DNA of 11,426 nucleotides, from the NCBI GenBank assembly GCA_000697335.1, contig JNEM01006352.1, positions 1 through 11,426 of the forward strand. The letters run 5' to 3'. Positions 1 to 7,297 of the stretch are shown piece after piece. Position numbers and translations under genes: made by a program. Under the pieces are notes generated by a model. That model saw only the letters and a program-made list of their open reading frames with translations, was not told the DNA's origin and searched no databases. The number at the start of each line of letters is the position of its first letter. Positions within the stretch are counted from its first letter, which is position 1. This stretch comes from Conidiobolus incongruus B7586 (Eukaryota; Entomophthoromycota; Entomophthoromycetes; Entomophthorales; Conidiobolaceae).

Positions 1-29
1 TGACTCAGGCCTCAAGTGTTCCTCCTTGC

Positions 30-1172
30 TTACACTTGAGGGTCTTCTTTTCCCGACTGATTATTCTTGCAGTCTCTTGCGAAATGTCCTTCTTCTTTAC
101 ATTTAAAACATCTGTTTTCTTGTCTTAATTTTTCTTTAGCAGTGGGGTCAATTCTTTCATTATGTCTCATTGACTTTGGTTTTGATTTTAAGGTCTTCTT
201 TTCTGCTTCTCTAAAAGTGGGCAGGGAGCTTTCTATGTCCTTCTTTAATTTAGAAGCGACTATGGCTTGCTGTATCTCTGGTCGTATGTTATTTCGGAAT
301 ACACATAGCTGAGTTAATTCGTCCATCGCTGTTAAACTTGCCAATGATGCAAAGCGTAGGTAAAATTCCTGAATATTTTCATTTATACCTTGTTTACACT
401 GATGCACCTTGCTAATCCGGTCAAAGGCCGATTGTTCTGTGGGTGCAAACATTGCTTGGAACCTACTAATTATTTCGTCGAATGTTTTAGGAGGGTTACT
501 TTTCCTTTTTAACGTCAAATTCCACCATTTCTTAGCCTTTCCTTTTAGCCCTTTACCAAATATTTCCATTTTTTGAGTATCAGTTAGTTGAGGGTGCTCT
601 TCTATATATTGGTGGAAATTATGAATATATTGAGAAGCCTGTTCTTCATATCCTGAACATATTTCTTCGAAGACTTCATTGCCATGATAAGATATATTTT
701 GATTAATAATCTGAATCTTTGTTCCTTTCACTGTTTTCGGATCTCTTCTCTTTTCTTGTACATACTGGATTGCTCGTTTTATCACCCATCCTATTATTAT
801 ACATAGAGTCACTCCGAATCGATATTTAATCAAATTTGATAGTACTTCTAAGCCTTTGGGTAAGGACATACTACCATAAACTTGAAAAAAGGTTATTCTG
901 GTCATTTTGTCAATGGCCTCTAGGATCCGCCAATGAGGGGCCGAGGGATTCGTCACGAGGTCATCACATCGATGTATAAGAATTCCCCAACTCAGTAATA
1001 AACATAAGCGCATGATCCAACGATTAATCCCAGTAGTCACCCAAATTCCCCCCCAGCTAATCATTATACATAGAACGGCGACGACGAATACAATTGAGGA
1101 TACCTGTGTAGGTTCCGCAAGGGGGGTCTCTTTTAGGACTATAGGGGAGAAAATGTAACGAAGCATTACCAT
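30..1172 (-). CDS. Gag-like protein of the LTR retroelement, with hydrophobic N-terminal segments
   Basis: This is a 380-residue frame. Residues about 165-310 look like a retrotransposon gag (capsid) domain, including the KAKKWW motif with the paired tryptophans at 216-217. Residues 355-368 form a zinc knuckle, CFKCKEEGHFARDC (C-X2-C-X4-H-X4-C), which in this family binds the element's RNA. A basic linker rich in lysine precedes the knuckle. Unusually, the first 140 residues contain three hydrophobic stretches (about 25-49, 53-66 and 119-135) that could be membrane segments. The first ATG lies only a few bases inside the proposed LTR end and overlaps the candidate primer-binding site. An internal Met (54, 90 or 102) could be the real start, though the hydrophobic stretches are open and protein-like. 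Family members usually express pol after gag by read-through or frameshifting. Pol is outside the window. Confidence 0.8.
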   Translation of the reverse strand: MVMLRYIFSPIVLKETPLAEPTQVSSIVFVVAVLCIMISWGGIWVTTGINRWIMRLCLLLSWGILIHRCDDLVTNPSAPHWRILEAIDKMTRITFFQVYGSMSLPKGLEVLSNLIKYRFGVTLCIIIGWVIKRAIQYVQEKRRDPKTVKGTKIQIINQNISYHGNEVFEEICSGYEEQASQYIHNFHQYIEEHPQLTDTQKMEIFGKGLKGKAKKWWNLTLKRKSNPPKTFDEIISRFQAMFAPTEQSAFDRISKVHQCKQGINENIQEFYLRFASLASLTAMDELTQLCVFRNNIRPEIQQAIVASKLKKDIESSLPTFREAEKKTLKSKPKSMRHNERIDPTAKEKLRQENRCFKCKEEGHFARDCKNNQSGKEDPQV

Positions 1173-1174
1173 AA

Positions 1175-1400
1175 TGTATGTTCTTATGATAAGGTGCTCT
1201 GATTTCGAGAGAGAGAGAGTTTATTAGTTCTTTGGATCTTTCAAGGAATGACCAGAATAGTTGAGTAAACTATTCTGGTGTTTTCTTTTATGTTTCCTTA
1301 TTCTATACTAATTGTTTTACTTATTTTGGCTTGCTTCGGGGACTTTCGTTTTGTTCTTAATATGACCTTGTTTTGGATAATGTCACGATGGGTCGTGACA
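1175..1400 (-). repeat. Probable 5' LTR (about 226 bp)
   Basis: On the minus strand the segment starts with TG at 1400 and ends with CA at 1175, the canonical LTR termini. It contains a 13-base GA/CT alternating run (1207-1219) and a perfect 12-bp inverted repeat (1251-1279). A candidate primer-binding site that starts TGGTAATGC begins at 1171, three bases past the proposed 3' end. Only one LTR is in the window, so the boundaries come from terminal dinucleotides and position, not from an LTR pair. The outer end at 1400 is the better supported of the two. Confidence 0.6.
1251..1279. repeat. Perfect 12-bp inverted repeat inside the LTR
   Basis: The arms ACCAGAATAGTT (1251-1262) and AACTATTCTGGT (1268-1279) are separated by GAGTA. 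Transcribed from the element it would form a stable hairpin with a 5-nt loop near the middle of the LTR. It could act in transcript 3'-end formation or as a protein-binding dyad. Neither role can be decided from the sequence. Confidence 0.8.
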
Positions 1401-1403
1401 TTA
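1378..1403. repeat. 11-bp inverted repeat at the outer LTR end
   Basis: The arms TAATGTCACGA (1378-1388) and TCGTGACATTA (1393-1403) flank a 4-bp centre, TGGG. The proposed LTR tip at 1400 falls inside the right arm, so the tip and the next stretch of LTR are self-complementary. LTR tips usually carry short inverted repeats with the opposite end of the element; a palindrome within one tip is less usual. Confidence 0.8.
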
Positions 1404-1523
1404 CCAAACTTCTTGATATACAAAAATAAATTGTGAACCAATGATCCCATAAAATTTATTTTCAAAATAGCGTAAATTAACATTATTGTTAAAATCCATT
1501 ATTTTTTAACTTGGTAAAATAAA

Positions 1524-3370
1524 ATGAATAACAACGATTATAAACAAAATTATCAATCATTAATTGAATCAATATTAGATCAACAGTCTATAAATTTAAG
1601 TGACAGTAATAAATAACTCAATAAATAACCTATATAATAGTATTTTACTAATATTTCTAAATAGTTTTTACAGGTCCCTGCACCTCTATAATCAATTCCA
1701 AATCATCCTCTAACAAAATCCAACAACAATTGCAACCGTCCCAACAGACGAAAGGAAATACGCCAAAGGAAGATAGTTTCCACTGTGAATCTTGTAACAA
1801 AAGCTTTAAATCTTTACCAACTTTCGAAATTCATCAAAAATCAGCTAAACATTTGAATAATTTGAAATTGAAAAATACAAAGAAGGGCGGGGGCAATAAC
1901 GGTAATAATTGATTTTATTGGTATTCTGATGGTTGGGTTATTAACGAGTTTTTAGATAAAAAAGCATTAGGTAATCATGATAACTATTGTATATAGGTTA
2001 AATATTGATACAAAATTAAATTCAGAAACGTTCAAAGCGTGTCAAAAACTAAAAATAGAAGAAAATCCAGTAGATAGTGTGACTCTATTATGGAATGGAG
2101 CAACTAGTAACTCATCATAATTATCATCGATATATCATTCAATTTAACATTCTATACTAGTACTTTGGGAATCCTACCACTATTCCCAAGGTATTGCCAT
2201 TCTCTATCGCATCATGGATGCATTAGAAATCGTGTCGAAATCTTCAGAACCGCTCATGAAAAAATCTCAGCTCAAATTACTCAACTATCTCTTGAATTTG
2301 AGTTTAGCTCGTGCTTTTGGTCTAATATTTATAGTCTGTCAAAGATCTAACAATTTAGAAACTTTGAACTTGTCACTCCATTTTTATTATCAAGCTTTAA
2401 ATATTAAAACTCAAAGTTGGCAGTCCACATTTGATCAACTTACTAATAAGGTATTTATATTTAATTTGAATTGATACAATGGTCGATTAACTCATATATC
2501 ATCATCTCCAGGACTTATTCAAAACATCGGTCACTGACATCTACACCCAAATCCACGAACTTTACACTATGACACATGTTAAACCTCCAGGAGATGATCC
2601 TAACTTAAACATTGATTTAATTATTTCCGAAATCCTAGGAATTTGTCAACATCTACCATCATCAAATCATTCCAAATATTCAATTTATTTAGTATTCCAA
2701 TATTATCGACTTATTACTGCTATGATTCAAAATAAGTAATTTATTTTAATGTAAGTATTTTATTTTAGTATTAATAGAGTTATTTTAGTATTGAATTATT
2801 CAGAGTGTCATTTAATGAATTAAAAGTGGTAAATTTAACTCAAAATTTATTAATATTTTAATATTATTAAACTAATTCTAATTTAGATTTATTCAACAAA
2901 ATCTCAACTCTACAAAATTATTGATATATTAGAAACCATTCTGAAATCAAATTCTGTCAAATTTGATTTAATTATGAATGAATTTTTGTTTGGTTTACAG
3001 TTGTGTATTAATAATAGTAATATATTAATGCTATGTTGTTAAAATTTTTATTAATCTTGTTTTTAGATGATTTGGTCAGATTTGATAATTTGGTCAAATA
3101 TCATGATGAAATGGCAATCATTGGCAATGATTCACTAATTAAAGAAATAGAGGTAATTTAACATATTCAATACTGAAATATTATAAATTAATTTTATTAT
3201 TCAAGTACTTTATCCAATTTTATAAGAGTATTCAGCAGGGGAATATGAATTGGTATGAATTGCAGAGTAATGTCAAGGAGTTGAAAGAGTTTTCGGAATT
3301 TGGCCAATTGATATTGAAACAGCAGTTTTTTAAATTTAATCATTTTCCTCTGTTGATGGATGTGATGTAA
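1524..3370 (+). CDS. C2H2 zinc-finger protein with a long helical C-terminal region (ten exons)
   Basis: The exons I read are 1524-1605, 1674-1901, 1956-1970, 2026-2106, 2161-2450, 2512-2735, 2789-2828, 2887-3016, 3067-3152 and 3206-3370. All phases match, giving 1341 nt and 446 residues. Every intron is GT-AG and 50-68 bp long. The ATG at 1524 follows an in-frame stop at 1515-1517. Residues 28-62 are Ser/Gln/Lys rich. One C2H2 finger spans C65, C68, H81 and H87 (C-X2-C-X12-H-X5-H), which resembles the JAZ/U1-type fingers that often bind RNA or double-stranded RNA. A Lys/Gly/Asn linker follows. From about residue 105 to the end the sequence is leucine- and tyrosine-rich with helical periodicity, like a TPR or other helical-repeat scaffold, but I do not recognise the family. 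A role in RNA binding or as an adaptor is only a guess. There is no signal peptide or clear membrane segment. The gene starts 124 bp from a retroelement LTR and converges with the next gene. Confidence 0.82.
1956..1970 (+). other. Candidate 15-nt microexon in the zinc-finger gene
   Basis: The segment encodes most of DKKAL. Upstream is a good intron, 1902-1955 (donor GTAATA, branch-like TTATTAAC, acceptor TTTTTAG). Downstream is an intron, 1971-2025 (donor GTAATC, acceptor ATTCAG). Both are 54-55 bp, the size of the other introns. Skipping it would give a single 124-bp intron, about twice as long as any other here. Inclusion and skipping both keep the frame because 15 is a multiple of three, so it may be constitutive or alternative. 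Confidence 0.55.
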
Positions 3371-3377
3371 TTGGTAG

Positions 3378-3383
3378 AATAAA
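3378..3383 (+). terminator. Polyadenylation signal of the zinc-finger gene
   Basis: A canonical AATAAA begins 8 bases after the TAA stop (3368-3370). Downstream DNA is T-rich. This placement supports the stop chosen for the last exon. Confidence 0.5.
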
Positions 3384-3570
3384 ATGTAGGACAGATATTT
3401 TTATCATTGTAATATCGTTTATATTCTGAAAATATTATAGTTGATTGCAAAGTTTAAAATCTGATTATTTAAATATTATCATTTGAAATAGTACTAAGAA
3501 TATATACCTTTTTGATCAAAGTTATGTATTGAATCAACATCATACTAATTAACTGAATTTTTTGATATTT

Positions 3571-3575
<5 letters not shown>

Positions 3576-3610
<35 letters not shown>
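3576..3610. repeat. (TA)n microsatellite, 35 bp
   Basis: An uninterrupted TA alternation of about 17.5 units between two convergent genes. It is likely to vary in length between strains and may extrude a cruciform. Confidence 0.95.
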
Positions 3611-3612
<2 letters not shown>

Positions 3613-3845
3613 ACAATGTACTATTAATTCCTTAATAGTGTTGAATAAATACAATCATAGTTAGATTTATAAAAATAAATGAGTACACATTAAGTTTAAG
3701 AGTTCATTGAAGAATCATAAATGATAAAAGGTATCACACACGGAAGCCATGCTTAATTCAAAATCACGAACTGTCAAGCAAGATAATCTCACTAATACTC
3801 ATATCTTATCATTACCCAATTTAAACACTATTAACACCAATAAAA

Positions 3846-3851
3846 TTTATT
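3846..3851 (-). terminator. Polyadenylation signal of the minus-strand two-exon gene
   Basis: TTTATT on plus reads AATAAA on minus and lies 9 bases after the TGA stop of the gene at 3861-4510. Confidence 0.5.
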
Positions 3852-3860
3852 AATAAAAAA

Positions 3861-4510
3861 TCAACGATTTAAATACTGATTAAACTGATCATAACTAATC
3901 GAAAACTCTCTCTCCAATTCGTCCAACAATTGAACTGTTGACTTGTTCTCATTCTCCATCAATTCTATCAAATTACTCTCTTTAATTAGTTGTTGCGAAT
4001 TCCTAAATTATTAGTTATATTATTAACATATTATATTGATTATATAATGATTTACTTTGAAAACACTCCCTCAATCAACAGCGTCGTATCCTTATCGCCA
4101 TTCGAATTTTGCCCAGAACTACTAGGAGTATTATTATTAGGCGTAAACGGATGATTATCTATCAATTTAGCATTATGTAAATAAAAATAAGGGGAATAAT
4201 TTCTAGTATCGATTATTTCTTGACAATTTTCGTCAAAATCGATAATTATACAGTTTTCTTTGGATATGGAATCGGGTACCGTCTCTTCCTCAAATACAAA
4301 TAAAACTTGGGGATGTTGAAACGTATTGGTTATAGGCTCTTGTAGTAATACAAATTGGGGAATTTGTAACTCTTTGTTATTAGAAATAGGCTCTGTTGGC
4401 ACTGTGTCAGTACCAGAATTATTAGATGTGGAAGTAAATGATGTATTAGAATTAGGAATTTCTTTATTTTCCATTAGTTTTAAATTATAATAATTAAGTA
4501 TTGTACTCAT
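3861..4510 (-). CDS. 198-residue protein, possible Atg31-like autophagy factor (two exons)
   Basis: Exon 1 is 4510-4056 and exon 2 is 4002-3861. The intron is 53 bp, with donor GTAAAT, branch-like AACTAAT and acceptor TTTAG. The spliced frame is 597 nt and ends in TGA. Residues 14-45 are Ser/Thr/Asn rich and probably disordered. Residues 66-108 look like a small beta domain: HPQVLFVFEEE, a loop, then IIIDFDENCQEI, then a strand ending in FYLHNAKL. A second disordered stretch follows (about 112-140). Exon 2 encodes an acidic, charged C-terminal helix, plausibly a coiled coil. From memory, the strand-loop-strand order, the 198-residue length and the C-terminal helix recall yeast Atg31 (196 residues, with IKYIFED and VIIVQLDESG segments), which links Atg17 to Atg29 in the autophagy-initiation scaffold. 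It may instead belong to a different conserved fungal family of unknown role. The gene structure is firm and the identity is weak. Met13 is an alternative start. Confidence 0.75.
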
Positions 4511-4821
4511 TGACTTGCATTAAATTAATCTATATGAGTTTTATATTTAATTTAATTTTATGGGATTGAGAGGATTTTAAACAATGAATTGTTTAAAATA
4601 GTTTTGCAAATTTTAATAATGAATAATAAATTGATAGATTAAGTTTTAATGATAATAAGTGCTTTAAAATATTAAAACTAGTATTAATACAGATGAAGTT
4701 GAAATAGCCTTAAATAGTTTTATTATCTATCAAGTAATAAAAATTTTATAAAATAATGATAAATAAGAATATTAAAATATTATAATATGATATAAGTATC
4801 TAATAAAACTTAATTACCAAA
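4511..4821. other. Intergenic AT-rich spacer, upstream of the Atg31-like candidate
   Basis: This holds the promoter side of the minus-strand gene that starts at 4510 and the 3' side of the first flavodoxin copy. Apart from AT-rich sequence and scattered TATA-like strings I see no gene, RNA or repeat. Confidence 0.5.
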
Positions 4822-5610
4822 TTATTTATTTATTATACAATGAGTAAAAAAAACTTTTAAATACAGTAATTTAATTAACTTTTTCAAAATATTGCCAGAT
4901 TTGAACTTGTGAGTTTTTGTACTAATCTTTTCATAGATTTGAAAAGATTGAATCGTTTGTTTAGCTTTAGTAGTTTGAACGATATCAACAGTTTCTTTAA
5001 CATAATTGGAAACCAATTCAGCAAACAATTTACCTTGAGTATGAGCATTTTCTAATTACTTTTCTGAAGGTTGACGTGTTCCATCACCGCCAGCAATCAC
5101 ACTAGCACCGTATGGAGATCCTCCAATCAGTTCTTCCGCCTCATTAATATGCTCACTGGCATAGCCCAAGGGAGAGTATACCATACCATTGTGGGCAAAG
5201 AAGTTGATCATCGCCAAGTGGGTGGTTTCTTGACCTCCGTGTTGACTTCCAGTCGAGACGAAAGTACCTGCAAATTTGTTTCTGAGAGCGCCGCTAGCCC
5301 AGAGACCACCGCAAGCATCGAGGAAAGTTTTAAGCTGAGCAGGGAGGGATCCGAAACGGGTGGGAAAACCAAACAAAATACCATCGGCCTTAGTTAGGAG
5401 ATCAGGAGTGATTTCGGGATCATTTGTAGGAGGAGCAGCGTACATCTTTTCAAGGACTTCTTCAGGCAATGTTTCGGAGATTCTGAAGAGAGTAACTTCG
5501 ACATTGGGGATTTGTTCAGCACCTTCCTTAATTACTTTAGCCAATTGGTAGGCATGAGTATATGTGGCATAATAAGGAATATATATTTGAGTTAGCCCAA
5601 TTTGAGTTAT
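4822..5610 (-). pseudogene. WrbA-like NAD(P)H:quinone oxidoreductase, copy 1, disabled
   Basis: This is a full-length homologue of the intact copy at 6554-7297. Two lesions are visible. The position aligned to the ATG reads ATA (5610-5608), and a GAA codon in the C-terminal part reads TAA (5058-5056). Both ends are otherwise open: N-terminal residues read like the family (IYIPYYATYTH), and after the stop the frame continues with LENAHTQGKLFAELV and a long Lys-rich tail to a stop at 4822. No upstream in-frame ATG exists before a TAG, and no acceptor was seen that could bring in an exon. The middle (5059-5533) is almost identical to copy 2, while both ends are clearly diverged. The intact middle could still encode the PTRFG and GSQHGGQET motifs. 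With the start codon lost, a normal product is unlikely. A start at a non-ATG codon cannot be excluded. Confidence 0.85.
5059..5533 (-). repeat. Near-identical tract shared with copy 2 (acceptor or donor of gene conversion)
   Basis: Positions 5059-5477 match 6746-7164 with no difference (419 bp). One mismatch at 5478 follows, then identity to 5533. Mismatches then become frequent: by eye about 15 of the next 73 bases differ on the 5' side of the gene. On the 3' side roughly a quarter of bases differ starting at 5058. Confidence 0.9.
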
Positions 5611-6553
5611 TTTAAAAGTTAATATATGATATAACTAATAATATACAAAACAATTTTATGAATCTAACCACTCCAGCTTGATACTATATATATTAACTTC
5701 ACAAAACTGAATTATCAAAAATATTGATAATATAACTCATTTGTAACAATATTCAAATCTAATCAAATTATTCACATTTTTAATGTGTTATTTTGATGAT
5801 TCCAAATTGATTAGTCCACTAAATAATTGAATTTGAAATTCAAATCAAAAACCTGTTTTTTAAATTTATATTGAATTGATTTAAATTGAGAATACAGAGT
5901 TGATTATAAATCGTGTATAATTAGTGTAAGTAAAGAGAATCAATATTTTTAATATATTGTTAAAAATTTGTTAAGTCTAGATAATTCCTGACTACTCAAT
6001 TTTATTTACTAAGAAATATTCAAACCCAAAAGTTTAATCTAGTTTTAAAAATATAACTGCTATTAAAAATAATTGAATTTCACTATATCAAATTTTTAAT
6101 TTTTAATAAAATATTATTTCTATAAAATTTATTGTATTAATCTTCAAATTAATTCAATAGGAATATACATATTTTTAAATTTTATTCGCGATTATTATTT
6201 GTTTTTTGTTAAAATTTGGATTTTGCCAATATAAAAACCAGTATTAATAGTACTTATAGATAATGACGCCCAATATAAAATACCTATTTATATAGCTGTT
6301 TTTTCTCAAAATTACATATAGAATTCAAATATCTTTTGCCAATGGATAAAATGTATAAATAATATGGATATAGCTGATCGAATACAGCTAATTGAAGAAT
6401 ATATTATTTGGGTTTTTTTCATTATTGTATACTAATATAATTTAACAAGCTTGTTGCAAAAAATATTTGAAAAATTTTTCAATATAATTTAAATATGTTA
6501 GTTTATTTTACATTTTTGATATGTGATAATTGAATGATAGGATAGTTATTGAA
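5611..6553. other. AT-rich spacer between flavodoxin copies 1 and 2
   Basis: About 940 bp with no convincing open frame or exon-like stretch. A TTTATT at 6502-6507 reads AATAAA on minus and is a plausible polyadenylation signal for copy 2, whose stop is at 6554-6556. The part next to 5611 would hold the promoter remains of copy 1. Confidence 0.5.
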
Positions 6554-7297
6554 TTAGTTAATACATAAGAGCTTTCTCAAAAAACTGGATTTGGTCTTTT
6601 CAACTTTAGGAGCTTTGGGAATGTCGATTTTGGTGGGTTGAGGAGCTTCAACCTTACGAGGTTCTGGAACTTCGATAGATCCCTTGACATATGTTGAAAC
6701 CAATTGAGCAAAGTTTTTACCTTGAACGCGAGCAATTTCTAATTCCTTTTCTGAAGGTTGACGTGTTCCATCACCGCCAGCAATCACACTAGCACCGTAT
6801 GGAGATCCTCCAATCAGTTCTTCCGCCTCATTAATATGCTCACTGGCATAGCCCAAGGGAGAGTATACCATACCATTGTGGGCAAAGAAGTTGATCATCG
6901 CCAAGTGGGTGGTTTCTTGACCTCCGTGTTGACTTCCAGTCGAGACGAAAGTACCTGCAAATTTGTTTCTGAGAGCGCCGCTAGCCCAGAGACCACCGCA
7001 AGCATCGAGGAAAGTTTTAAGCTGAGCAGGGAGGGATCCGAAACGGGTGGGAAAACCAAACAAAATACCATCGGCCTTAGTTAGGAGATCAGGAGTGATT
7101 TCGGGATCATTTGTAGGAGGAGCAGCGTACATCTTTTCAAGGACTTCTTCAGGCAATGTTTCGGGGATTCTGAAGAGAGTAACTTCGACATTGGGGATTT
7201 GTTCAGCACCTTCCTTAATTGCTTTAGCCAATTGGTAGACATGGGTATAGGTAGTGTAGTAAGGAATGTAAATTTGAGCTGGACGAATTTGAGCCAT
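6554..7297 (-). CDS. WrbA-like NAD(P)H:quinone oxidoreductase (flavodoxin-like, Pst2/Ycp4 type), intact copy
   Basis: This is an intronless 247-residue protein starting MAQIRPAQIYIPYY; the ATG at 7297 is preceded by an A-rich leader. The frame stays open 34 codons further upstream, but only through an AT microsatellite and low-complexity sequence. Family members bind FMN and reduce quinones by two electrons, protecting against oxidative stress; fungal relatives (Pst2, Rfs1, Ycp4) are often membrane- or eisosome-associated. The FMN phosphate-loop position (residues 14-19) reads YTTYTH, where relatives usually have a Y-S-x-Y-G-H type loop. PTRFG at 83-87 and STGSQHGGQET at 119-129 are the characteristic flavin-pocket motifs. 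From about 205 there is a Pro/Lys-rich tail ending RKLLCIN. Yeast Ycp4 has a similar Lys-rich tail that ends in a prenylation box; here the cysteine is third from the end, one residue short of a CaaX box. It is the only undamaged member of the local three-gene cluster. Confidence 0.92.
   Translation of the reverse strand: MAQIRPAQIYIPYYTTYTHVYQLAKAIKEGAEQIPNVEVTLFRIPETLPEEVLEKMYAAPPTNDPEITPDLLTKADGILFGFPTRFGSLPAQLKTFLDACGGLWASGALRNKFAGTFVSTGSQHGGQETTHLAMINFFAHNGMVYSPLGYASEHINEAEELIGGSPYGASVIAGGDGTRQPSEKELEIARVQGKNFAQLVSTYVKGSIEVPEPRKVEAPQPTKIDIPKAPKVEKTKSSFLRKLLCIN
6746..7220 (-). repeat. Near-identical tract shared with copy 1
   Basis: This is the counterpart of 5059-5533 at a constant offset of 1687 bp. 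The first 419 bp (6746-7164) are identical and the whole tract has a single mismatch, at 7165. It lies wholly inside the coding region, leaving about the first 25 codons and the C-terminal tail outside. Confidence 0.9.

Larger units (their letters stand above)
1..1400 (-). mobile_element. 5' part of a Ty3-like LTR retroelement, running off the left edge
   Basis: Read on the minus strand, the element starts near 1400 with TGTCACGACC, a typical start for fungal Ty3-type LTRs. It then has a short LTR, a candidate primer-binding site and a gag-like reading frame with a retrotransposon gag domain and a CCHC knuckle. The rest (pol and the 3' LTR) would lie to the left of position 1 and is not in the window, so whether the element is whole cannot be judged. 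The visible gag frame is open along its length, which hints at a young insertion. Assignment to the Ty3 group rather than another LTR group is inference from the LTR start and the gag type, because no reverse transcriptase or integrase is visible. The five bases outside the LTR (1401-1405, TTACC on plus) would be the target-site duplication if the other end matches. Confidence 0.75.
3371..3860. other. Convergent intergenic region with a TA microsatellite
   Basis: This stretch separates the 3' ends of two convergent genes. It holds the AATAAA signals of both and a (TA)n run at 3576-3610. I found no open frame or splice-site pattern that supports another gene in it. Confidence 0.6.

Noticed and set aside
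67-312. Plus-strand 81-residue frame.
   Set aside because: It is antisense to the gag-like coding region and shows no features of its own.
1298-1483. Minus-strand 61-residue frame across the LTR tip.
   Set aside because: It spans the LTR boundary and host DNA, has no family features and is of a length expected by chance.
1911-1996. The frame of zinc-finger exon 2 stays open for about 26 codons after a TGA and reads quite protein-like.
   Set aside because: The segment contains a good intron (1902-1955) and ends in a stop; splicing explains the locus without read-through of TGA.
5071-5551. Plus-strand open frames of 108 and 63 residues, also present at 6758-7238.
   Set aside because: They are antisense shadows of the flavodoxin coding sequence and recur only because the two copies are near-identical there.
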